Part shown: positions 8,278 to 17,142 of the stretch, one piece after another
Layout: each line of letters starts with the position of its first letter
How positions within the stretch are numbered: position 1 is the stretch's first letter
Origin: Sphingopyxis italica
GTDB taxonomy: Bacteria > Pseudomonadota > Alphaproteobacteria > Sphingomonadales > Sphingomonadaceae
Assembly: GCF_011926545.1 (NCBI RefSeq)
Contig: NZ_JAATIT010000002.1
Location: forward strand, 620,001-684,000
Reading direction: 5' to 3'
Length of the DNA: 64,000 bases
The notes under the pieces: model-generated
The model's input: only the letters and a program-made list of their open reading frames with translations
Databases searched by the model: none
What the model was told of the DNA's origin: nothing
Program-made: the position numbers and the translations under genes

Positions 8278-9375
8278 ATGGGTTTCAAATGCGGGATCGT
8301 CGGCCTGCCCAACGTCGGCAAGTCCACCCTGTTCAACGCGCTGACCGAGACCGCGGCGGCGCAGGCGGCCAACTATCCCTTCTGCACGATCGAGCCGAAT
8401 ATCGGCAACGTCGCGGTGCCCGACGCGCGGCTCGAAAAGCTCGCCGCCATCGCGAGCAGCAAGAAGATCATCGCGACGCAGCTCGCCTTCGTCGACATCG
8501 CCGGCCTCGTGCGCGGCGCGTCGAAGGGCGAAGGGCTCGGAAACCAGTTCCTCGGCAACATCCGCGAGGTCGATGCGATCGTCCATGTGCTGCGCTGTTT
8601 CGAGGATGACGACATCCAGCATGTCGAGAACAAGGTCGATCCCGTCGCCGACGCCGAGACGGTCGAGACCGAATTGTTGCTCTCCGACCTCGAAAGCCTC
8701 GAAAAGCGCGTTCCCGCCTTCGCCAAGAAGGCGGCGCAGGGCGACAAGGAAGCGAAGATCGCTGCGTCGGTGCTCGGCCAGGCGCTCGACCTGCTCCGCG
8801 ACGGCAAGCCCGCGCGCCTCGTCGAACCGAAGGATGACGAGGAAGCCCGCGTGCTGCGCACCGCGCAGCTGCTGACCTCGAAGCCCGTCCTCTATGTCTG
8901 CAACGTCGACGAAGGCAGCGCCGCGAACGGCAACGCCTTCTCCGAAAAGGTCTTCGCCAAGGCGGCGGCCGAAGGCGCGCAGGCGGTGGTCGTCTCGGCG
9001 GCGATCGAAAGCGAGCTGGTGACGATGGACATGGCCGACCGGCTCGAGTTCCTCGAAGAAATGGGCCTCCACGAAACCGGCCTCGCGCGCGTCATCCGCG
9101 CGGGTTACGAGTTGCTCCACCTGATCACCTTCTTCACCGTCGGCCCGCAAGAAGCGCGCGCGTGGACCGTCCACACCGGCGCCACCGCGCCCGAAGCCGC
9201 GGGCGAAATCCACAGCGATTTCCAGAAGGGCTTCATCCGCGCCGAAACGATCGCCTATGACGATTATGTCGCGCTCGGCGGCGAAGCGCGGGCGCGCGAA
9301 GCGGGCAAGCTGCGCGCGGAAGGCAAGGCCTATGTCGTCCATGACGGCGACGTGATGCACTTCCTGCATAGTTGA
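8278..9375 (+). CDS. ychF: redox-regulated ATPase/GTPase YchF (OLA1)
   Basis: A 365-residue Obg-family P-loop protein that prefers ATP and associates with ribosomes. The N-terminus carries GLPNVGKSTLFN (Walker A), DIAGLVRGAS (G3) and, in place of the usual NKxD, CNVDEGS, as expected for YchF. A TGS-like C-terminal domain holds the family sequence LLHLITFFTVGPQEARAWTV and ends KAYVVHDGDVMHF. Length and end match the family exactly. It stands alone, followed by a repeat-rich spacer. Confidence 0.97.
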   Translation: MGFKCGIVGLPNVGKSTLFNALTETAAAQAANYPFCTIEPNIGNVAVPDARLEKLAAIASSKKIIATQLAFVDIAGLVRGASKGEGLGNQFLGNIREVDAIVHVLRCFEDDDIQHVENKVDPVADAETVETELLLSDLESLEKRVPAFAKKAAQGDKEAKIAASVLGQALDLLRDGKPARLVEPKDDEEARVLRTAQLLTSKPVLYVCNVDEGSAANGNAFSEKVFAKAAAEGAQAVVVSAAIESELVTMDMADRLEFLEEMGLHETGLARVIRAGYELLHLITFFTVGPQEARAWTVHTGATAPEAAGEIHSDFQKGFIRAETIAYDDYVALGGEARAREAGKLRAEGKAYVVHDGDVMHFLHS

Positions 9376-9494
9376 ACCTCTCCCCTCCCGCTTGCGGGAG
9401 GGGTCGGGGGAGGGCCTGTGACGTCACCCCCTCCCCGCTGCGACTAGCGAGCAAGCTCGCAAGTCTCGCTGCCCCTCCCACAAGCGGAAGGGGT
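9376..9494. repeat. cluster of GC-rich palindromes between convergent genes
   Basis: The spacer between ychF and the convergent merR-like gene is almost wholly repeat. CCCCTCCCGCTTGCGGGAGGGG (9384-9405) is a tight stem-loop. GAGCAAGCTCGC (9449-9460) is a second palindrome. CCCCTCCCACAAGCGGAAGGGG (9473-9494) repeats the first in slightly diverged form. The core matches the hairpin after rplY at 3916-3938. It probably acts as a bidirectional terminator for ychF and the merR-like gene. Confidence 0.6.
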
Positions 9495-9899
9495 TCAGTT
9501 TGCCTCGAACGCCGCCAATATCGGGCACGGCCCCTTGTCGCTCGCCGCGCATTGGTCGGCGAGGCGCGCGAGAGCGGCGCGGGTTGCGGTCATCTGTGCG
9601 ATCTTTTCGTCGAGAAGTTCGATCCGCTGACGCGCGAGATCGCGCACGCGGACGCGGTCGTCGCCGGCCTCGAGCGCGAGCAGTTCGCCGATCTCGTCGA
9701 GCGTGAAGCCCGCCCCCTGCGCCGCGCGGATGAATTTCAGGCGCCGAAGATCGTCCTCGTCATAGCGGCGCACACCACCGCCCCAGCCGTCACCGCCGCT
9801 GCGCGCGGGCGTGCCCATCAGGCCGCGGCGCTGGTAATAGCGCACCGTCTCGACCCCGACGTCACCCGCCGCCGCCAATTTTCCGATCGTCAATTGCAT
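9495..9899 (-). CDS. MerR-family regulator lacking one mercury ligand
   Basis: 134 residues starting MQLTIGKLAAAGDVGVETVRYYQRRGL, a classic MerR winged helix, then a dimerisation helix and the C-terminal QCAASDKGPCPILAAFE. Cys117 and Cys125 align with the metal ligands Cys117 and Cys126 of Tn501 MerR. The third Hg ligand, Cys82, is replaced (the sequence there is AGDDRVRV, Arg82). The in-frame start at 9956 would read through the operator, so 9899 is used. It is divergent from the glutaredoxin-MauE gene over a mer-like operator, so it probably activates that gene and represses itself. The effector may be a thiophilic metal or a redox signal. Confidence 0.85.
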   Translation of the reverse strand: MQLTIGKLAAAGDVGVETVRYYQRRGLMGTPARSGGDGWGGGVRRYDEDDLRRLKFIRAAQGAGFTLDEIGELLALEAGDDRVRVRDLARQRIELLDEKIAQMTATRAALARLADQCAASDKGPCPILAAFEAN

Positions 9900-9902
9900 C
9901 GC

Positions 9903-9933
9903 TTGACTCCGTACTATGGTACGGAGCCTATAT
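9903..9933 (+). promoter_or_regulatory. MerR-type promoter and operator
   Basis: TTGACT (9903-9908) and CTATAT (9928-9933) are separated by 19 bases, the over-long spacer typical of MerR-activated promoters. The spacer holds a perfect dyad, CTCCGTAC (9907-9914), TATG, GTACGGAG (9919-9926). This is almost the operator of the Tn501/Tn21 mer promoter (TCCGTAC...GTACGGA). A start about 7 bases after the -10 would fall at the ATG at 9941, so the mRNA may be leaderless. Confidence 0.8.
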
Positions 9934-9940
9934 GGGGTGC

Positions 9941-10678
9941 ATGACGAAACAGGCAATCCTCCATCGCATGGTCATGCCCGGGCACGTCTGCCCCTATGGC
10001 CTCAAGGCAAAACATCTGCTCGAAAGCCGCGGCTTTGCGGTCAACGACCGCTGGCTGACAACGCGCGAGGAAACCGACGCGTTCAAGGCCGAGCATGGCG
10101 TCAAGACAACGCCGCAGACCTTCATCGATGGTGCGCGCATCGGCGGCCATGACGATCTGCGCCGTCATTTCGGGCTGAAGGTCGCCGACCCCGACGCGAC
10201 CAGCTATACGCCCGTCATCGCGCTGTTCGCGATGACCGCTCTGATGGCGCTCGCGGCGAGTTTCGCGGCCTATGGCAACGTCTTCACGCTGCACGCCGCC
10301 GAATGGTTCATCTCGTTCAGCATGATCGTGCTCGCGCTGCTGAAATTGCAGGACGTCGACAAATTCGCGACGATGTTCCTGAACTATGACCTGCTCGCAA
10401 AACGCTGGGTGCCCTATGCGAGCATCTATCCCTTTGCCGAAGGGCTCGCGGGCGTGTTGATGACCGCGCACGCGCTCGACTGGCTGTCGATCCCGGTCGC
10501 GCTGTTCATCGGCGGCATCGGCGCGGTATCGGTGTTCAAGGCGGTCTATATCGACAAGCGCGACATCAAATGCGCGTGCGTCGGCGGCAGCAGCAAGGTG
10601 CCCCTGGGCTTCGTCTCGCTCACCGAGAATGTGATGATGGTCGCGATGGCGCTGTGGATGGCGCGAATGTGGTTCTGA
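9941..10678 (+). CDS. glutaredoxin-domain plus MauE/DoxX-like membrane protein
   Basis: 245 residues in two parts. Residues 1 to about 80 form a glutaredoxin fold whose active site reads VCPYGLKAK (CPYG, Cys17, so monothiol) and includes the cis-Pro region TTPQTFIDG. From about 88 come four hydrophobic helices typical of MauE/DoxX redox membrane proteins, with a C-A-C pair (IKCACVGG) near the C-terminus. It probably passes electrons or disulfides across the inner membrane. I prefer the ATG at 9941 over 9932, because 9932 overlaps the -10 element. Control by the divergent MerR-like protein is very likely. Substrate unknown. Confidence 0.8.
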   Translation: MTKQAILHRMVMPGHVCPYGLKAKHLLESRGFAVNDRWLTTREETDAFKAEHGVKTTPQTFIDGARIGGHDDLRRHFGLKVADPDATSYTPVIALFAMTALMALAASFAAYGNVFTLHAAEWFISFSMIVLALLKLQDVDKFATMFLNYDLLAKRWVPYASIYPFAEGLAGVLMTAHALDWLSIPVALFIGGIGAVSVFKAVYIDKRDIKCACVGGSSKVPLGFVSLTENVMMVAMALWMARMWF

Positions 10679-10756
10679 GGCGCGGCGCCATCGGCCATTG
10701 ATGAAACATATAGCTGGTCTATCAGGGGCGGTGATTCGTCCCCGGGGAGCCCAGCC

Positions 10757-12325
10757 ATGTTCGATCGCCGCCATTTCCTTGCCGGGGCAACCCTCGCCGG
10801 CCTTGCCGCCCCCGCGATCCTGCGCGCCGAGGGCGGCATCTTTCGCGAATTTCCGTTCAGCCTCGGCATCGCGGCGGGCGATCCGGCGAGCGACGGTTTC
10901 GTCATCTGGACGCGCCTCGCGCCCGAACCGATGGAGCGCCACGGCGGGATGCCGCTGGCGGCCTTCCCGGTCGACTGGGAGGTGTCCAGCGATACGGGCT
11001 TTCGCGACGTCGTCGCCAAGGGAACCGCACTCGCGCGCCCCGAACTCGCGCACAGCGTCCATGTCGAGGTCGCGGGGCTGCAACCCGACCGTCCCTATTA
11101 TTACCGCTTCACCGCCGGCGGCGAGCGCAGCTTGCGCGGACGTGCACGCACCTTGCCCGCACCGGGAACCAAAACCGACGCGCTGAAATTCGGTGTCGCT
11201 GGCTGCCAGCATTTCGAAAGCGGATTTTTCGGCGCCTATCGCCACCTCGCGCGCGAAGACCTCGCCTTCGTCTATCATTATGGCGACTTCATCTATGAAT
11301 ATAGCCAGGATTATCTGTTCGACGCGGGCCTTCCAACCCGCCCGGTGCGTAAACACGCCTTCCGCAATCTGATCGACGTCAATGATTTCCGGCAGGCCTA
11401 TGCGCAGCAGCTCGGCGACATCGACCTGCAGGCGGCGCGCTGCACCCACGCCTTTCTTTCGAGCTTCGACGATCACGAAATTCGCAACGACTGGGTTTCG
11501 GACATCGACAATTGGAAGCTCGGACTCGACGGCAACGACCCCGAAGCGGCCCCGCCCGAAGTCTTCATGCTCAAGAAGCAGGCGGCGATGCAGGCGTGGT
11601 ACGAACATATGCCGGTGCGCCGCTCGATGCTGCCGCGCGGCGGGATGGTCGCGCTGAACCGCGAGCTTCGCTATGGCGACCTCATGGCGATGCAGTTGCT
11701 CGACACGCGCCAATATCGCGACGACCAGCCGTGCGAGGATGGTTTCAAACCCGCCTGCGCCGGCGTCTTCGCCAAAGACAAGCAGGTGCTCGGCAAGGCG
11801 CAGGAGGAATGGCTGAACCGCAATCTGGGCGAAGGCGGCGCGACCTGGAACGCGCTGGCGCAGCAGGTGACGATGATGTCGCTCGACCGGCGGCGGCGCC
11901 CCGACGAACCGGAGAAGATCCTCAACCTCGACAGCTGGGCGGGGTATGAAGCGCCGCGCGAACGCATGCTGTCGCGGCTCGGCGGGCTTGAGAATGTCGT
12001 CGTGCTGACCGGCGACGAGCATCAGAATTTCTGCGGCGATCTCGTCCTCAAGGACAAGGTCGTCGGTGCCGAATTCGTCGCGACCTCGATTTCGAGCGGC
12101 GGCGACGGCAGCGATCAGCGCAATGGCACCGACGTCTTCCTGCGCCAGAACCCCGAGCTTAAATTCGCCAACGACCAGCGCGGCTATGTCGTCTGCGAGG
12201 TCAATCGCGAAGCCTGGCAGACGCACTTCATGGTGGTCGACAAGGTGACGACGCCGGTGAACAGCCTGTCGAAGCGCGCGACAGGCGTCGTCGAACGCGA
12301 CGTCGCCGGGATCAAGATGGCGTGA
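10757..12325 (+). CDS. phoD: PhoD-family alkaline phosphatase/phosphodiesterase
   Basis: 522 residues. A Tat signal (FDRRHFLAGATLAGLAAPA, Arg4-Arg5) is followed by the PhoD N-terminal domain (FSLGIAAGDPASDGFVIWTRLAP) and the metallophosphatase domain. Conserved blocks include KFGVAGCQHFESG, FVYHYGDFIYEY, SSFDDHEIRNDW, LDTRQYRDDQPC and VLTGDEHQNFCGDL, which hold the metal ligands (Asp, Asn and His). PhoD hydrolyses phosphodiesters and some monoesters in the periplasm. It is followed 42 bases later by another alkaline-phosphatase-superfamily gene, so the pair probably acts together in phosphorus scavenging. No good Pho box is visible directly upstream. Confidence 0.93.
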   Translation: MFDRRHFLAGATLAGLAAPAILRAEGGIFREFPFSLGIAAGDPASDGFVIWTRLAPEPMERHGGMPLAAFPVDWEVSSDTGFRDVVAKGTALARPELAHSVHVEVAGLQPDRPYYYRFTAGGERSLRGRARTLPAPGTKTDALKFGVAGCQHFESGFFGAYRHLAREDLAFVYHYGDFIYEYSQDYLFDAGLPTRPVRKHAFRNLIDVNDFRQAYAQQLGDIDLQAARCTHAFLSSFDDHEIRNDWVSDIDNWKLGLDGNDPEAAPPEVFMLKKQAAMQAWYEHMPVRRSMLPRGGMVALNRELRYGDLMAMQLLDTRQYRDDQPCEDGFKPACAGVFAKDKQVLGKAQEEWLNRNLGEGGATWNALAQQVTMMSLDRRRRPDEPEKILNLDSWAGYEAPRERMLSRLGGLENVVVLTGDEHQNFCGDLVLKDKVVGAEFVATSISSGGDGSDQRNGTDVFLRQNPELKFANDQRGYVVCEVNREAWQTHFMVVDKVTTPVNSLSKRATGVVERDVAGIKMA

Positions 12326-12367
12326 TGTGTCGCCGGACGGTCACATAAGGCCCATAACGGAGCGCGC
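12326..12367 (+). promoter_or_regulatory. weak Pho-box-like half site before the pyrophosphatase gene
   Basis: GGTCACAT (12339-12346) repeats the unit seen in the phoX Pho box, and TGTCGCCG 11 bases before it is only a poor match. At best this is a degenerate box; it is reported because the downstream gene is a plausible Pho-regulon member. Confidence 0.3.
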
Positions 12368-13567
12368 ATGAACCGCTTTCTCTCGCTGCTGCTGCTCGCC
12401 CTGCTTATTCCGTTCGCCGCGCAGGCGCAGGAAGCCGGCAAACGCGAGCCCGTCACCGTCCTGATCTCGATCGACGGCTTTCGTGCCGACTATCTGGGTC
12501 GCGGCATCACGCCGAACCTGTCGCGGCTGGCGGACGAAGGCGCGCATGGCAAGCTGCGCCCATCCTTCCCGACCAAGACCTTTCCCAACCATTATGCGAT
12601 GGTCACCGGCAAACGTCCCGACACCAACGGGATCGTCGGCAACAATATGATCGACCCGCGGCGCCCGGGGGTGAAATTCAGCCTCGGCGATCCGAAGCAG
12701 TCGCTCGATCCCTTCTGGTGGGATCAGGCCGAGCCGGCGTGGGCCACCGCGGGCAAGGCGGGCGTGCGGAGCGCGACCATGTTCTGGCCGGGAAGCGAAG
12801 TCGCGATCGGCGAGCAGCGCCCGCCCGACTGGCTGCGCTACGACAGGCATGTCGGCTATGCGCAGCGCGTCAACGCGGTCCTCGACTGGATGCGCCGCCC
12901 CGCCGATATCCGCCCGGCGTTCGTTACCCTCTATTTCGAGACGGTCGACGATGCGGGGCACCGGTTCGGCCCCGACAGCGCCGAAGTGAACGCCGCGATT
13001 TCCGAGGTCGATGCACGCATCGGTGAGCTGACGGCGGGCCTTGCTGCGATGGAGCAGCCCGCGCGCCTGCTGGTGGTCGCCGACCACGGGATGCGCGCGA
13101 TCGACGAGAGCCGCGTGATCCAGCTGGCCGACCTGATCGATCTGCCGAGCATCATCGCGGTCGAGACCGGGCCCTATGCGGCGATCGAGCCCGCCGCGGG
13201 GACCGACGACCGCGTTTATGACGCGCTCTTGAAACCGCACGACCATATGAGTTGCAACCGCCGCGAGGAGCTGCCGAAGCGGCTGCACTATGGCCGCAAT
13301 CCGCGCGTCGCGGCGATCATTTGTATTGCCGAGCCCGGCTGGTCGATCATTGCGGGAACGCCGGCATGGCCGGTCAAGGGCGGGGCACACGGCTACGACA
13401 ATCAGGATCCCGAGATGCTCGCGCTGTTCGTCGCGAGCGGCACGGGGCTGAAGGGCGACGTCGGAACGATCGACAATATCGAGGTCTATCCGCTGCTGAT
13501 GCGGCTGATCGGCGTCGCGCCGCTGCCCAGCGATGCCAGCGGCGTGCTGGTGAAACGCCTGCCCTGA
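12368..13567 (+). CDS. nucleotide pyrophosphatase/phosphodiesterase (alkaline phosphatase superfamily)
   Basis: 399 residues with a signal peptide (residues 1-20, ending AQA). The NPP-type catalytic core is clear: ISIDGFRADYL (Asp36, metal), PTKTFPNHY (Thr71 as nucleophile), DAGHRFGPDS, VVADHGM and GAHGYDN (metal ligands). NPP enzymes cleave nucleotide and sugar-nucleotide pyrophosphate bonds or phosphodiesters in the periplasm. It is tightly linked to phoD and in the same direction, so an operon for using organic phosphate is likely. The exact substrate cannot be read from sequence. Confidence 0.9.
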   Translation: MNRFLSLLLLALLIPFAAQAQEAGKREPVTVLISIDGFRADYLGRGITPNLSRLADEGAHGKLRPSFPTKTFPNHYAMVTGKRPDTNGIVGNNMIDPRRPGVKFSLGDPKQSLDPFWWDQAEPAWATAGKAGVRSATMFWPGSEVAIGEQRPPDWLRYDRHVGYAQRVNAVLDWMRRPADIRPAFVTLYFETVDDAGHRFGPDSAEVNAAISEVDARIGELTAGLAAMEQPARLLVVADHGMRAIDESRVIQLADLIDLPSIIAVETGPYAAIEPAAGTDDRVYDALLKPHDHMSCNRREELPKRLHYGRNPRVAAIICIAEPGWSIIAGTPAWPVKGGAHGYDNQDPEMLALFVASGTGLKGDVGTIDNIEVYPLLMRLIGVAPLPSDASGVLVKRLP

Positions 13568-14080
13568 TCAGTCGCGCAGCACCGCCATCGCGTGGATCGA
13601 GGCGGTCGGCGCGTTGACGATCTGGAGCTGATAGCGCCCCGGCGCCACGTCATATTCGATCATCTTGCGGATGCCCGAGCAGGCGGGACCGTGGCCGTGC
13701 GCGACCGATTTCGCGACCGCGCCGTCGCGGACGAGGTCGATCCACGCGCCCGCGTCGAGCGCGACGATCAGCCGCCCCGCCTTCTTCACGTCGATCGGGA
13801 TCATTCCGCCGAATTTATGGACGTCGGGCTTGCGTCCGGGCGCGACGCCGTAGCGCAGGCTTTCGAACCTGTGCAGCGGCAATTCGGTCCGCGCCGCGCC
13901 GAGCGGCGACCAGCCGGCGCCGAGGTCGTCGCCATAGGCGTAGATCGTCTTGCCGAACGCGTTGCGTGCCCAGCCGGCGAGTTCGGGCGGCAGGACCGGC
14001 GCTGCGGGACAGGCGGGCGCGGCGTAGACCGTCACGGGCAAGGCCGCGGCGAGCGACATGGCGACGATCCGGAACCCCAT
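13568..14080 (-). CDS. hypothetical secreted protein coupled to mutL
   Basis: 170 residues with a signal peptide (MGFRIVAMSLAAALPVTVYAAP). The mature part looks like an all-beta domain (GRLIVALDAGAWIDLVRDG, GRYQLQIVNAPTASIHAMAV) reminiscent of pre-peptidase or sugar-binding folds, with two cysteines (PACPAAP and PACSG). The ATG at 14080 lies one base after the mutL stop (TAG G ATG), so it is translationally coupled to mutL although nothing in it suggests DNA repair. The 14110 start would overlap mutL by 29 bases and spoil the signal. Function unknown. Confidence 0.75.
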   Translation of the reverse strand: MGFRIVAMSLAAALPVTVYAAPACPAAPVLPPELAGWARNAFGKTIYAYGDDLGAGWSPLGAARTELPLHRFESLRYGVAPGRKPDVHKFGGMIPIDVKKAGRLIVALDAGAWIDLVRDGAVAKSVAHGHGPACSGIRKMIEYDVAPGRYQLQIVNAPTASIHAMAVLRD

Positions 14081-14081
14081 C

Positions 14082-15884
14082 CTATTTCCTCCCGAACAGT
14101 TTTTCGACATCGTCCATCGCGAGCTTCACCCATGTCGGCCGCCCGTGGTTGCACTGGCCCGAATGCGGCGTGACCTCCATCGTGCGGAGCAGCGCGTTCA
14201 TTTCGGCGACGCTCAGCGTCCGCCCTGCCCGCACCGATCCATGGCACGCCATCGTCGCGGCGACCAGTTCGAGCCGTTCGTTGAGGCCGAGCGCCGCATC
14301 ATAGCCCGCGAGATCGTCGGCGATGTCGGTGACGAGCTTGTGGCAATCGATCGCGCCCAGCATCGCCGGAGTCGCGCGCACCATCACCGCGGCGGGGCCG
14401 AAGCGTTCGAGTTCGACCCCGAGCGCGGCGAGCTGCGGCGCGGCGGCTTCGAGCCGGTCGCACGCGGGTTCGTCGAGTTCGACGACCTCGGGCAGCAGCA
14501 AGCCCTGCGACGGCACCGCCTGCCCGCCCATGCCGCGGCGGAGTTGCTCGAGCACCAGCCGTTCGTGCGCCGCATGCTGATCAACGATGACGAGGCCATC
14601 CTCGGCTTCGGCGACGATATAGGTCTTCGCAATCTGGCCGCGCGCGATGCCGAGCGGGTGCGCTTCGGCCCCCGGGACCGGCATGGTCGCGGGTTCGGCG
14701 CGTCCCATCGGCAGCGCATCGCGCGGCGGCGCGAAATCGACGATGCGGTCGTGCAGCAACGCGGTGGTCCCCGCGTCGACGGCGCCGAACATCGGCGCAG
14801 GCGGGCTTTGCGAATGCGCGAACAGGGTCGGCGGCGGCGGCGCGACGGGTTCCTGCTGCCATGCAGCGAGCGCGGCTTCGGCGGGTCGCTGGACGCTGCG
14901 GAAGCCATGTTCGTCGAGGGCGCGGCGGAGGCCCCCGACGATCATCCCGCGAATGAGCTGCGGATCGCGGAAGCGCACCTCGGTCTTCGCCGGATGGACG
15001 TTCACGTCGACCTCGCTCGTCGGCACGTCGAGGAACAGCGCGACGACCGGATGGCGATCGCGCGCGAGCAGGTCGGCATAGGCACCGCGCAGTGCCCCGA
15101 CGAGCAGCCGGTCCTTCACCGGGCGCCCGTTGACGAACAGATATTGATGATCGGCGATGCCGCGATTGTAGGTCGGCAGGCTGATCACACCGCCGAGATG
15201 CACGTCAGCGCGGTCGATATCGATCCCGATGCTGTTCGCGGCGAGATCGCGCTGGGTCAGCGCCGCGACGCGCGTCAACTGGTCCTGCCCGCCCTGCACA
15301 TCGAGCACGCGGCGCCCGTCATGCTCGACGGTGAAACCGATGTCGGGGCGCGCCATCGCCAGCCGCTTCACGACGTCGAGGCAGGCGGCATATTCGCTGC
15401 GCGGGCTGCGCAGGAATTTGCGCCGCGCCGGCACGCGCGCGAACAGATCCTCGACCATCACGCGCGTGCCGTTCGCCAGCGCCGCGGGCCCTTCGGCCGC
15501 CACCACGCCATTATCGACGACGCGTTTCCAGCCGTCGCCGCCCGCGACGCGGCTTTCGAGCGTCAGCCGTGCGACGCTCGCGATCGAGGGCAGCGCCTCG
15601 CCGCGAAAACCCATCGTTATGACGTCTTCGATGGCGTCGGTCGGCAGCTTCGACGTCGCGTGGCGTTCGAGCGCGAGCGCCATGTCGGCGGCGGTTATCC
15701 CGCACCCATCGTCCTCGACCTCGATCCGCGAAATCCCGCCCTCGGCGATTCGCACCGAAATGCGAGTCGAACCGGCGTCGATGGCGTTTTCAACCAGTTC
15801 CTTGAGCGCAGCGGCGGGTCTTTCAACCACTTCACCGGCCGCGATCCGATTTACGAGCTTTTCCGGCAGGCGACGTATTGACAT
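14082..15884 (-). CDS. mutL: DNA mismatch repair protein MutL
   Basis: 600 residues. The ATG at 15884 is preceded by AGGAGAG and gives the standard start MSIRRLPEKLVNRIAAGEVVERP; the longer frame to 16025 has no family match. The GHKL ATPase motifs are all present: ELVENAIDAGS, DDGCGI, TSKL and GFRGEAL. After a variable Pro/Ala linker (about residues 340-400) the C-terminal dimerisation domain ends with MACHGSVRAGRTLS and NHGRPTWVKL. No DQHA(x)2E(x)4E endonuclease motif is evident in full (DQHAAHERLVLE is present; its endonuclease competence needs comparison). It couples MutS recognition to strand removal. Confidence 0.97.
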   Translation of the reverse strand: MSIRRLPEKLVNRIAAGEVVERPAAALKELVENAIDAGSTRISVRIAEGGISRIEVEDDGCGITAADMALALERHATSKLPTDAIEDVITMGFRGEALPSIASVARLTLESRVAGGDGWKRVVDNGVVAAEGPAALANGTRVMVEDLFARVPARRKFLRSPRSEYAACLDVVKRLAMARPDIGFTVEHDGRRVLDVQGGQDQLTRVAALTQRDLAANSIGIDIDRADVHLGGVISLPTYNRGIADHQYLFVNGRPVKDRLLVGALRGAYADLLARDRHPVVALFLDVPTSEVDVNVHPAKTEVRFRDPQLIRGMIVGGLRRALDEHGFRSVQRPAEAALAAWQQEPVAPPPPTLFAHSQSPPAPMFGAVDAGTTALLHDRIVDFAPPRDALPMGRAEPATMPVPGAEAHPLGIARGQIAKTYIVAEAEDGLVIVDQHAAHERLVLEQLRRGMGGQAVPSQGLLLPEVVELDEPACDRLEAAAPQLAALGVELERFGPAAVMVRATPAMLGAIDCHKLVTDIADDLAGYDAALGLNERLELVAATMACHGSVRAGRTLSVAEMNALLRTMEVTPHSGQCNHGRPTWVKLAMDDVEKLFGRK

Positions 15885-16063
15885 GGCCGCTCTCCTAGCG
15901 CAGTCGAACGCAAATCGCGACCCATCCGCACAGCCCTGATCATTTTGTCCAGCCACCCCCTGTGGACGAGCCGGAATCTCCCCCTGATTGCAGCTGTCGC
16001 CGACCGGACGCGCGGGTGAAATCACGACAGGGGGCGTGGTCCGACGGGCCGCGGCTTCGATGA

Positions 16064-17125
<1,062 letters not shown>

Positions 17126-17142
17126 TACCAAGGCGCTGAACC

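Noticed and set aside
9914..12226. 770-residue antisense frame opposite the glutaredoxin and phoD genes
   Set aside because: Shadow of phoD, with no domain, signal peptide or ribosome site.
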